Below are positions 1 to 5,823 of a stretch of 9,099 nucleotides of DNA, piece after piece. The DNA lies in NCBI GenBank assembly GCA_036404255.1, contig DASWOP010000278.1, forward strand, positions 1 to 9,099. Reading direction: 5' to 3'. The DNA is from JARLFX01 sp036404255. GTDB lineage: Bacteria; Acidobacteriota; Terriglobia; Terriglobales; Acidobacteriaceae. Below the pieces are notes generated by a model. That model was not told the DNA's origin. It saw only the letters and a list, made by a program, of their open reading frames with translations, and did not search any database. Made by a program: the position numbers and the translations under genes. The stretch's first letter is position 1. Each line of letters starts with the position of its first letter.

Positions 1-1
1 C

Positions 2-661
2 GACGACCACTACTACGAGTCGCCGGAGAGCTTCTTTGACATGGTGCACAAGTACGACGCGGTGGACCGGAAAGGGCCGAAGATCTTTGTGGGGGAATGG
101 GCCACGCGCAAGGGCTCGCCGACGCCCGACTTTGGCGCGGCTCTGGGGGATGCGGCATGGATGACGGGCATGGAGCGCAACAGCGACCTGATTGTGATGG
201 CAAGCTATGCGCCTTTGTTTACCAATGTGAACCCGGGGGGGATGCAGTGGGCACCGGACTTGATCGGGTACGACGCGCTGCGGGCGTATGGTTCGCCGAG
301 CTACTGGGCGCAGGTGCTGTTTGCGGGGCACCTGGGGGACCATACGGTCAAGACTGCGGCCAGTGGGGTGAATCCGCGGTTCTTCTGGTCGGCAACGGTC
401 TCTACGAAGGACAAGGTGCTGCACCTGAAGCTGGTGAATGCGTCCAGTAAGGCACAGGCGCTGGTGCTGGAGTTGAGCGGTGCAAAGGCCGGGCCAGCGG
501 CGGTGTATTCGCTGCATGCTGCCAGTTGGTGGGCAACGAACTCCATGGAGCATCCGGATGCGATCCGTCCGGTGTTTTCACGGCTTTTAATTGCGGGGAA
601 GAAGCTGAATCATCCGGTAGAGGCAAACACCATCGAAGTCATCGATATTCCGCTGCAATAG
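2..661 (+). CDS. Alpha-L-arabinofuranosidase, GH51, C-terminal fragment (5' end outside window)
   Basis: The reading frame is open from the first complete codon at position 2, so the gene begins upstream and only the last 219 residues are visible. The visible start, DDHYYESPESFF, followed by YDAVDRKGPKIFVGEWA, is the end of the GH51 (beta/alpha)8 barrel. The Glu of GEWA (codon 95-97) matches the family's catalytic nucleophile; the acid/base Glu would lie upstream. The motifs around SDLIVMASYAPLF and WAPDLIGYDALRAYGSPSYWAQVLF are typical of the barrel end leading into the C-terminal beta-sandwich domain. GH51 enzymes release terminal alpha-L-arabinofuranosyl units from arabinan, arabinoxylan or pectin side chains. 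Secretion cannot be judged because the N-terminus is missing. The following gene is a rhamnose mutarotase 169 bases away on the same strand, which fits use of pectin (rhamnogalacturonan I) sugars. Family assignment is confident; the exact substrate is inferred. Confidence 0.9.
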   Translation, partial: DDHYYESPESFFDMVHKYDAVDRKGPKIFVGEWATRKGSPTPDFGAALGDAAWMTGMERNSDLIVMASYAPLFTNVNPGGMQWAPDLIGYDALRAYGSPSYWAQVLFAGHLGDHTVKTAASGVNPRFFWSATVSTKDKVLHLKLVNASSKAQALVLELSGAKAGPAAVYSLHAASWWATNSMEHPDAIRPVFSRLLIAGKKLNHPVEANTIEVIDIPLQ

Positions 662-676
662 CGGAATCCCTGCGGT

Positions 677-722
677 TTTCTCTTCAGGAGTTTCGCCTGA
701 GAGAGATTGCTGTGTCTTTTTT
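677..722 (+). terminator. Possible terminator after the GH51 gene
   Basis: A stem lies 15 bases after the GH51 stop. Arm 679-688 (TCTCTTCAGG) pairs with 696-704 (CCTGAGAGA) with one bulged T and a 7-base loop. A run of six T (717-722) follows, but about 12 bases beyond the stem, which is further than in a classical intrinsic terminator. Supported only by the visible complementarity; it could equally be an mRNA-stabilising hairpin. Confidence 0.3.
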
Positions 723-780
723 GAATATCCAATATGCAAATAATTTCAAATGAGGTAAAAAGGATATGCATCCCCCGGGT
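720..780 (+). promoter_or_regulatory. AT-rich upstream region of rhaM with candidate operator TATCCAATA
   Basis: Between the GH51 stop and rhaM the sequence turns AT-rich. It contains TATCCAATA at 726-734, whose reverse complement TATTGGATA recurs exactly in the rhaT-rhaI intergenic region (5679-5687). TTTGAA (720-725) and TTCAAA (745-750) form a 6-bp inverted repeat spanning the site, and GGATAT (762-767) mirrors ATATCC (725-730). No good -35/-10 pair was found. A regulator site upstream of rhaM is an inference from the shared 9-mer. Confidence 0.3.
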
Positions 781-830
781 GGGGCCAACAGAAGCAATGG
801 TTTAACCGGAGACTGATCTGAGGTACTACT

Positions 831-1181
831 GTGTGCCGTTTTGCCCAAATCATTCGGCTTCGTGCGGAAGACGAAGCTGAGTATGTTCGCTACCATACCG
901 AAGTATGGCCGCAGGTGCTCCAGACTATCTCCGATTGCGGCATCCGAAATTACAGCATTTTCCTACGCGATGGGCTGCTTTTCGCATACTTTGAGTATCA
1001 CGGTAGCGACTATGCGGCTGATATGCGGAAGATGGCAGAATGTCCCGAGACACGGCGCTGGTGGAAGATTATTGATCCTATGCAAGAGCCTCTTTCCAGC
1101 GTAGAACCTGGAGAAAAATGGGCTGTGATGCGCGAGGTGTTCCATTTCGATGGGGCTGCTGAACCGATCCACAAAGACTGA
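831..1181 (+). CDS. rhaM: L-rhamnose mutarotase
   Basis: RhaM interconverts the alpha and beta pyranose anomers of L-rhamnose so that the isomerase receives its preferred form; it is a small cytoplasmic ferredoxin-fold (ABM-like) protein. The 116-residue product matches the family throughout. The N-terminal strand CRFAQIIRLRAEDEAEY is followed by YHTEVWP, and His22 and Tyr18 fall at exactly the positions of the E. coli RhaM active-site residues. The pattern NYSIFLRDGLLFAYFEY and the RRWWK motif (Trp77-Trp78) with its following DPM segment are also family hallmarks. The family usually has about 104 residues; the extra 10-12 here are a C-terminal tail. The start is GTG at 831, chosen because GAGG at 820-823 sits 7 bases upstream and family N-termini begin there. 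It lies on the + strand, convergent with the rhaT-lutABC operon and separate from rhaI. Confidence 0.94.
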   Translation: MCRFAQIIRLRAEDEAEYVRYHTEVWPQVLQTISDCGIRNYSIFLRDGLLFAYFEYHGSDYAADMRKMAECPETRRWWKIIDPMQEPLSSVEPGEKWAVMREVFHFDGAAEPIHKD

Positions 1182-1578
1182 TGAGATTCGCGAATCCGGG
1201 CGAATTTACTGCGCCAAATTGCCCTCAAAAGCCGTTCGGGCATCCGTGTGAGGTTATGCACGTTTCACGGGTCCATAACGGTGAAAACGACGGACTACAC
1301 GGTGCTACGCGGGCGACGTGTCGAGCGGTACTGGATCCGGCTGGGTGAGAACTTCGCTGCGCCGGGAAATGATACATCCATACAACTTGTCAAGAGGTGC
1401 AGAAGGCTGCGCCATGCGCAAGATATTGATTCTAATGGGAAAATATCTGCGTGCGTGATGGCGTAGTGGGGGTAGGGTAATTGCTATTCTTAATTAGGGG
1501 AGTTATCCGGCGAAGGTCGCGCTACACGCGCGAGGCCGACCCGGATTGGTGAAAGGAGAATTGTGGAATTAATGGCGG
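1182..1578. other. Gene-poor convergent interval between rhaM and lutC
   Basis: These 397 bases separate two genes that converge. No recognisable protein is encoded. A 55-codon frame begins at an ATG overlapping the rhaM stop (TGATG, 1179-1183) and ends at 1348; a 72-codon frame runs 1248-1466. Both have mixed wobble bases, unlike the G/C-ending codons of the neighbours, and neither product resembles a family I know. Structural items are the 12-base palindrome GATTCGCGAATC (1185-1196) directly after the rhaM stop, the small hairpin TGCGC-cat-GCGCA (1408-1420), and a larger hairpin at 1505-1546. A strong ribosome-binding-like AAAGGAG lies at 1552-1558 in front of GTG 1563, whose frame stops after 12 codons. 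The interval may hold decayed coding sequence. Confidence 0.5.
1505..1546. terminator. Two-part hairpin between convergent rhaM and lutC
   Basis: Outer arms ATCCGG (1505-1510) and CCGGAT (1541-1546) enclose an inner hairpin TCGCGC-tacac-GCGCGA (1517-1533). All twelve base pairs are perfect. The position, about 33 bases past the lutC stop on the minus strand, suits transcription termination of the rhaT-lutABC operon, and it could serve the rhaM side too. Neither flank has a T-run, so a classical intrinsic terminator is not shown. Confidence 0.35.
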
Positions 1579-2226
1579 CTAGATTCTGCCGTAGAGGATG
1601 ACGGTGAGATGGCGGGGGCCGTGGACGCCGCGGATGCGGGTCATCTCGATGTCGGAGGTGGCGGAGGGGCCGGAGATCGTGGTGATGGGTTCGGAGCTGT
1701 GGGAGGCGATGGCGGCCAGGGCTTCGGGGACCAGTTCGTAGACGTGGGAGCGGTTCAGCAGGCAGATGTGATGGTCTGGCAACAGGGTGATGGCGCGGCG
1801 TCCCTGGGGGCCGCCGTGGACGAGGTAGATAGTGCCGGTGGAGGCGGAGGCGGCTTCGCAGGTGGTGACGACGGCAGGGATGCCGTTCATGGCGTGGATG
1901 GAGAGATTGTTGTCCGGCACGATATCGAAGCCTTGCGGCAACCATGCGGCGGGGAAGGATGGGTCAACCAGGACGCTGTGCTCGTGGGCGTTGTTGAGGG
2001 CCTGGGCGATGGCGGCAGGCAGACCGGATTCTTCGGCGACGTGCAGAATCTCCGACTCGTAATCTGCCAGACGATCGAGCAGAAGATCGAGGCAGGTCTC
2101 GCGCCGGAGACTGCCGATGCGTTGGTAGGTGCGCGTGATGTTTTCGGGTTCATCGCTGCGATCAGCGGGAACGGCTGCGCGAATGCGAGAGAGAATTTCT
2201 TCGCGTGCGGAGGGCGAGGCGCTCAT
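1579..2226 (-). CDS. lutC: L-lactate utilization protein LutC (LUD domain)
   Basis: LutC is the third subunit of LutABC, the cytoplasmic iron-sulfur system that oxidises L-lactate to pyruvate; it belongs to the LUD (YkgG) family. The 215-residue product has the charged helical N-terminus (AREEILSRIRAAV, residues 7-19), the central stretch EAASASTGTIYL (124-135), and the diagnostic C-terminal signature SGPSATSDIEMTRIRGVHGP (185-204), ending in VILYGRI. The length is slightly below the usual 220-240 residues. The ATG at 2226 overlaps the lutB stop in an ATGA (positions 2226-2223), which indicates translational coupling. It is the last gene of the rhaT-lutA-lutB-lutC unit. Which LutC residues contribute to catalysis is not settled to my knowledge. 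Confidence 0.93.
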   Translation of the reverse strand: MSASPSAREEILSRIRAAVPADRSDEPENITRTYQRIGSLRRETCLDLLLDRLADYESEILHVAEESGLPAAIAQALNNAHEHSVLVDPSFPAAWLPQGFDIVPDNNLSIHAMNGIPAVVTTCEAASASTGTIYLVHGGPQGRRAITLLPDHHICLLNRSHVYELVPEALAAIASHSSEPITTISGPSATSDIEMTRIRGVHGPRHLTVILYGRI

Positions 2227-3689
2227 GGGCGGGGCTCACTTTCTGGGGAAGGTCTGGCGGCTTCGCGCGCCTTCCACCAGTCGCGGAAGGCCTGCTTCGG
2301 CAGGGGTCTGAGGTCGCGGAAGCGGGTCCAGCCGCCGGCCATGCCGGGGAGATGTTCAAGCTGTCCATTCTTCTCAAATAGTTTTTGGCCCATGCGGCCA
2401 AGGCGCTGCGCTGCTTCGTAACGACGGCGGCTGCCGAAGACGAGTGCAGCGCCCTTCATGGCGAGGTTCATCTGGCTGAAGGTGCCGCTGATGGTCTTCT
2501 GGTCGTCGCGGACGACGCGGCCACGGAGATGGATCAGAATTTCAGGGATGTTGATCTTGACGGGGCAGACCTCATAGCAGGCTCCGCAGAGGGAGGAGGC
2601 GAAGGGCAGGGTGCGCGAATACTGCAGCGAGTTGAGCTGCGGCGAGAGGATAGCGCCGATAGGGCCGGAGTAGATGGAGCCGTAGGCGTGGCCGCCGGTT
2701 TCGCGGTAGACGGGGCAGGCGTTGAGGCAGGCCCCGCAGCGGATGCAGTCGAGCGTCTCACGCTCCATCTCGCTGTGCATCAATTTAGTGCGGCCATTGT
2801 CGAGCAGGATGACGTGGAAGGCTTGTGGGCCGTCTCCCTTGCGGACTCCGGTCCAGAGGGAGTTGTAGGGGTTCATGCGCTCGCCGGTGGCGGAGCGGGG
2901 CAGAAGCTGGAGGAAGACTTCGAGGTCCTGGAAGGTGGGGATTATCTTCTCGATGCCGACGAGGGTGATGAGCACGTCTGGCAGGGTGACGCACATGCGG
3001 CCATTGCCTTCGGATTCGACGACGCAGACGGAGCCGGTCTCTGCGATGGCGAAGTTGGCTCCGCTGATGCCGATCTTGACGCGCATGAAGCGCTCGCGCA
3101 GATATTGGCGAGCAGCGCCGGCCAGAGCTTCCGGTTCCGCGGTGAGGTGTGGCAGCGACATTTTTTTGCGGAAGATGTCGCGAATCTCAAAGCGGTTCTT
3201 GTGCAGGGCGGGAACGACGATGTGTGATGGCTCGTCTTCGCCGAGCTGCACGATCATGTCTGCCAGGTCGGTTTCGTGCGGTGTGATGCCAGCCTTTTCG
3301 AGGGCGACGTTCATCTGCACTTCGTCGGAGGTCATGGTCTTGACCTTGATGACCTCTTCGCCGCCGTACTGCTGAATGAGGCCGATGGCGATGGCATTGG
3401 CTTCATCGGCATCGCGGGCCCAGTGCACGGTGCCGCCTGCCTGCTGGCAGTTGCGCTCGAACTCGATGAGGTAGTGATCGAGATGCTTGAGCGTGTGTTG
3501 CTTGATGTCGTGGGCTGCGTTGCGAAGCTCCTGCCAGTCGGCGGTTTCGCGCACGCGCAGAGCGCGCTTGTTGCGGATGACCTCGGTGGCATGGTGAACG
3601 TTCTGGCGCAGCTGGGCATTTTCCAGAGCAGTCACGGCTGCGATGGGGAAGTCGGGCGCTTTCGAGGTCTTGCCAACGCGAATGCTCAT
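2223..3689 (-). CDS. lutB: L-lactate utilization iron-sulfur protein LutB
   Basis: LutB is the large iron-sulfur subunit of LutABC and carries electrons from L-lactate oxidation. The 488-residue product has an N-terminal LUD-type domain (about residues 65-310, including GISGANFAIAETGS at 207-220 and NGRMCVTLPDVLI at 229-241). A ferredoxin-like region follows: CIRCGACLNACP (Cys315, 318, 321, 325) and CGACYEVCP (Cys368, 371, 375), consistent with two [4Fe-4S] clusters. The C-terminal extension ends in WTRFRDLRPLPKQAFRDWW, as in LutB homologues of similar length. ATG at 3689 is chosen because it overlaps the lutA stop as ATGA and begins the homologous sequence. The frame stays open upstream to 3908, but that extension is an arginine/histidine-rich shadow of lutA. 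Translation is probably coupled on both sides. Confidence 0.95.
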   Translation of the reverse strand: MSIRVGKTSKAPDFPIAAVTALENAQLRQNVHHATEVIRNKRALRVRETADWQELRNAAHDIKQHTLKHLDHYLIEFERNCQQAGGTVHWARDADEANAIAIGLIQQYGGEEVIKVKTMTSDEVQMNVALEKAGITPHETDLADMIVQLGEDEPSHIVVPALHKNRFEIRDIFRKKMSLPHLTAEPEALAGAARQYLRERFMRVKIGISGANFAIAETGSVCVVESEGNGRMCVTLPDVLITLVGIEKIIPTFQDLEVFLQLLPRSATGERMNPYNSLWTGVRKGDGPQAFHVILLDNGRTKLMHSEMERETLDCIRCGACLNACPVYRETGGHAYGSIYSGPIGAILSPQLNSLQYSRTLPFASSLCGACYEVCPVKINIPEILIHLRGRVVRDDQKTISGTFSQMNLAMKGAALVFGSRRRYEAAQRLGRMGQKLFEKNGQLEHLPGMAGGWTRFRDLRPLPKQAFRDWWKAREAARPSPESEPRP

Positions 3690-4423
3690 TGCGCACGCTC
3701 CTGTGACGCCAGAATCTCGGCCAGATGCAGGGTGCGAACCTGCGAGCTGGCGCGGTGCAGGCCGCCGTAGATGTGCATGAGGCAGGAGTTGTCTACCGCG
3801 GTGACGACTTCGGCGCCGGTGGAGAGAATGTTGGCCTGTTTTTCCGCGAGCATGGCACCGGAGACATCGGGATTTTTGACGGCGAAGGTGCCGCCGAATC
3901 CGCAGCACTGCTCCTTGTTGGGAATGTCGATGAGCTTGAGCCCGTTGACGGCGTGAAGAAGACGGATGGGTTTATCGCCGAGGTGCAGAACGCGGACCGA
4001 GTGGCACGACGGATGATAGGCGACGCTGTGAGGGAAGGACGCGCCGACGTCTTCTACGCCGAGGTAGTTCACGAGCAGTTCGGAGAGCTCAAAGATGCGG
4101 GGCAGAAGGGCGCGGACGTCGGCGAGGAATGCTGGATCGTTTTCCGCTTCAGCGATCATCTCGTAGTGTTCGCGCATCATGGCGACACAGGAGGAGGAGG
4201 GAACGCAGACGACTTCTTCGTTGGCGAAGGTCTGCACGAAGCGGCGGACGATGGGCGCTGCTTCGCGGTGGAAGCCGGTGTTGTAGTGCATCTGGCCGCA
4301 ACAGGTCTGCTGCAAGGGGAAGGTGACGGTATGGCCCAGGCGCTCCAATACATTGGTGACCGCAATGCCCGTCTGGGGGAAGAGCGTGTCGTTATAGCAG
4401 GCGACAAAAAGCGCGATTTGCAA
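3686..4423 (-). CDS. lutA: L-lactate utilization protein LutA (CCG-domain oxidoreductase subunit)
   Basis: LutA is the cysteine-rich (CCG-domain, glycolate oxidase GlcF/HdrB-like) subunit of the L-lactate oxidising LutABC complex. The product, 245 residues from the chosen start, opens with LQIALFVACYNDTLFP, where LutA homologues begin. It carries two CCG units: TCCGQMHYNTG (Cys41-Cys42) with Cys79, and HPSCHS (Cys140) with QCCGFGGTFAVK (Cys173-Cys174) and DNSCLMH (Cys214). The start is TTG at 4423, because AAGGAG lies 4 bases upstream and family members begin at this point. An in-frame ATG at 4480 would add 19 residues without family resemblance and overlap the end of rhaT by 35 bases. The gene follows rhaT by 22 bases and overlaps lutB by 4. 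The family call is firm; the start is a reasoned choice. Confidence 0.93.
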   Translation of the reverse strand: MQIALFVACYNDTLFPQTGIAVTNVLERLGHTVTFPLQQTCCGQMHYNTGFHREAAPIVRRFVQTFANEEVVCVPSSSCVAMMREHYEMIAEAENDPAFLADVRALLPRIFELSELLVNYLGVEDVGASFPHSVAYHPSCHSVRVLHLGDKPIRLLHAVNGLKLIDIPNKEQCCGFGGTFAVKNPDVSGAMLAEKQANILSTGAEVVTAVDNSCLMHIYGGLHRASSQVRTLHLAEILASQERAQ

Positions 4424-4427
4424 AGGA

Positions 4428-4433
4428 CTCCTT
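4428..4433 (-). promoter_or_regulatory. Ribosome binding site that decides the lutA start
   Basis: On the minus strand this reads AAGGAG, four bases before the TTG at 4423. It lies in the 22-base gap between the rhaT stop (TGA, 4448-4446) and lutA. It is the only strong Shine-Dalgarno sequence near the lutA N-terminus and supports the rare TTG start over ATG 4480. Confidence 0.6.
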
Positions 4434-4445
4434 CGTTGGTGCGTC

Positions 4446-5582
4446 TCAGTGCAGCTTGAGATAGCTCCCGTATCCGACAACGACGGTTGATCCGACCAGC
4501 ATCAGCAGGCCGCAGGTGACCAGAATGCGCGTACGCAGGCTGGTGCCCTTCCATTCTCGCAGGGCGACACCCCAGAGCGTAGCGAAAATAATGATGCTCG
4601 CCATGTGCAGCGTCCAACTGGCGAAGTCATACTTCCCCATTTTAGTCGTGCCCATGGAATAAAAGAAGAACTGAAAGTACCAGATGATGCCGGCGGATGC
4701 GGCGAGGAGATAGTTGCGCACGAGAACTGCAGGGGCGATGTGGGGGACGGTGCCATCGGCGGCGATGTCTGTGCCAGCGTCTGGCGCGCCCATGGGGTTC
4801 TCGCCGGGCTCGCCGCCGAACTGGCGGAAGGAGCGGTTGCGAAGAATGAGGATGGAGGACCAGACGAAGTTGGTGATGAATCCGCCGGAGAGGACGACGA
4901 TGAGCACGGGGAGGTTGGCCCAGAGATCGGCGCGGCCCGTGGCCAGCAGACGTTCGCGGGTGATGACGGCGATGGGCTTGCCTGCATCCAAACCAAAGGC
5001 GAAGAAGGAGCTCATGATGCCGGCGAAGATGGCGATGCAGAGACCTTTGACGAAGGAGAAGTCGCGCTCGCCGGTGGCGGTCTTTTCTTCCGCGGTGATC
5101 TCGGATTCTTTGGAGTAGCCGGCGGCTCCGCTGATGGCGATGGCGAGCAGGCACATGCCGACGCCGATGAGGATGACCTGGCCGGAGCGTTCGCTGATGA
5201 TGGTGTGCCACTGGCCGTGGTAGATGGGGGGAATCAGCGTGCCGAAGGCGGTGCAGAAGCCGAGCGCGATGGCGTACCCGAGGCCGAGGCCGAGATAACG
5301 GATGGCGAGGCCGAAGGTGAGGCCGCCGACGCCCCAGAGCATTCCCCAGAGAACGGCGTAGAGGATGCTGGAGCCGGGCGAGGCGTGCAGGATGCCGAAG
5401 ACGTTGGGAACAAAGAAGCTGGCGAAGAGAGTGGGCGCGATGAGCCAGGCGGCGATGCCCTGGATGATCCAGTAGATCTCCCATGACCAGCGCTTAATGC
5501 CGCGAAAGGGGATGAAGTTACTGGCAGAGGCGAGGCCGCCGAGCCAGTGGAAGATGACACCGAGAAAAGGATTAGGACCCAT
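4446..5582 (-). CDS. rhaT: L-rhamnose/H+ symporter RhaT
   Basis: RhaT imports L-rhamnose across the inner membrane with protons. The 378-residue product is rich in hydrophobic segments, with ten likely helices near residues 6-23, 37-58, 73-95, 101-120, 135-153, 178-198, 222-246, 286-307, 321-341 and 352-372, matching the ten-helix RhaT fold. Recognisable family landmarks are PFRGIKRWSWE (25-35), LWGVGGLTFGLAIRYLG (82-98), WYFQFFFYSMG (301-311, close to the E. coli RhaT equivalent) and YDFASWTLHM (318-327). E. coli RhaT has 344 residues; most of the extra length is a polar loop at about 248-286 between helices 7 and 8. ATG 5582 follows GAGGGG with 4 bases between. It is the first gene of the minus-strand operon and is divergent from rhaI, sharing its 241-base intergenic region. 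Confidence 0.94.
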   Translation of the reverse strand: MGPNPFLGVIFHWLGGLASASNFIPFRGIKRWSWEIYWIIQGIAAWLIAPTLFASFFVPNVFGILHASPGSSILYAVLWGMLWGVGGLTFGLAIRYLGLGLGYAIALGFCTAFGTLIPPIYHGQWHTIISERSGQVILIGVGMCLLAIAISGAAGYSKESEITAEEKTATGERDFSFVKGLCIAIFAGIMSSFFAFGLDAGKPIAVITRERLLATGRADLWANLPVLIVVLSGGFITNFVWSSILILRNRSFRQFGGEPGENPMGAPDAGTDIAADGTVPHIAPAVLVRNYLLAASAGIIWYFQFFFYSMGTTKMGKYDFASWTLHMASIIIFATLWGVALREWKGTSLRTRILVTCGLLMLVGSTVVVGYGSYLKLH

Positions 5583-5672
5583 GAACCCCTCGAACGCACG
5601 CTCTGGATGTTGCAGATGATGTTATCCGGCGGCGGAGCCATGGTAACTGAGTGAGGTAAGAATTGGAAATAA

Positions 5673-5687
5673 TATCCCTATTGGATA
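5673..5687. promoter_or_regulatory. Inverted repeat, candidate operator (TATCC-N5-GGATA)
   Basis: Perfect 5-bp arms TATCC (5673-5677) and GGATA (5683-5687) are separated by five bases. The right part, TATTGGATA (5679-5687), recurs in reverse orientation upstream of rhaM (726-734). A role as a binding site for the regulator encoded at 7108-8274 is inferred. Confidence 0.4.
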
Positions 5688-5751
5688 AATATGCTTGACG
5701 AAGTAGAGGTGAGTAGCAGTAGAATTCAGGCCAGCTTCCCTATGGCTATTT

Positions 5752-5766
5752 CAATACGTATTATTG
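5752..5766. promoter_or_regulatory. Inverted repeat, candidate operator (CAATA-N5-TATTG)
   Basis: Perfect 5-bp arms CAATA (5752-5756) and TATTG (5762-5766) are separated by five bases; the segment also contains the 10-base palindrome AATACGTATT (5753-5762). It has the same 5-5-5 layout as 5673-5687 and lies just upstream of the possible -10 TATAAA (5774-5779), where a bound repressor would block rhaI transcription. Inferred from symmetry and position. Confidence 0.35.
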
Positions 5767-5780
5767 TTCCGTATATAAAT
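5767..5780 (+). promoter_or_regulatory. Motif TTCCGTATNNAAAT shared with the rhaD upstream region
   Basis: The sequence TTCCGTATATAAAT here and TTCCGTATTGAAAT at 8651-8664 agree at 12 of 14 positions and lie in the same orientation upstream of two genes of one pathway. This copy ends 43 bases before the rhaI start. It may be a regulator half-site or a promoter element. Confidence 0.35.
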
Positions 5781-5823
5781 TCGAATCGCTTGCCGGGCGC
5801 AGAACGCCACGGGGAAGGGCACC

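Larger units (their letters stand above)
5583..5823. promoter_or_regulatory. Divergent rhaT / rhaI promoter region
   Basis: This 241-base, AT-rich segment separates divergent rhaT and rhaI and must hold both promoters. For the + strand, TTGACG (5695-5700) is a fair -35, with TAGAAT (5720-5725) after a rather long 19-base spacer. An alternative -10 is TATAAA (5774-5779), nearer rhaI, with only a weak -35. Two inverted repeats (5673-5687 and 5752-5766) and a motif shared with the rhaD upstream region (5767-5780) suggest operator sites. The rhaI ribosome binding site is the purine run GGGGAAGGG (5811-5819). No clear rhaT promoter hexamers were found on the minus strand. Confidence 0.55.

Noticed and set aside
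766..816. 16-codon leader-peptide-like frame upstream of rhaM
   Set aside because: It has an ATG with a purine-rich stretch before it, but no run of regulatory codons and no alternative hairpins that would support attenuation.
1181..1348. 55-codon frame starting at TGATG overlap with the rhaM stop
   Set aside because: The coupling geometry is tempting, but the wobble positions are unlike the neighbouring genes and the product is unrecognisable; kept only as a note in the interval entry.
1248..1466. 72-codon plus-strand frame
   Set aside because: GTG start without a ribosome binding site, mixed codon use and no recognisable family.
1609..2421. Long plus-strand open frame of 270 codons opposite lutC/lutB
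   Set aside because: Its product is a low-complexity Gly/Ala/Asp/Val sequence, an antisense shadow of the GC-rich codons of lutC and lutB. Similar plus-strand frames at 2385-3227, 3276-3770, 3725-4459 and 4605-5486 were rejected for the same reason.
3690..3908. Upstream extension of lutB
   Set aside because: The extra 73 residues are Arg/His-rich, overlap lutA in another frame and are not part of LutB; ATG 3689 overlaps the lutA stop as ATGA.
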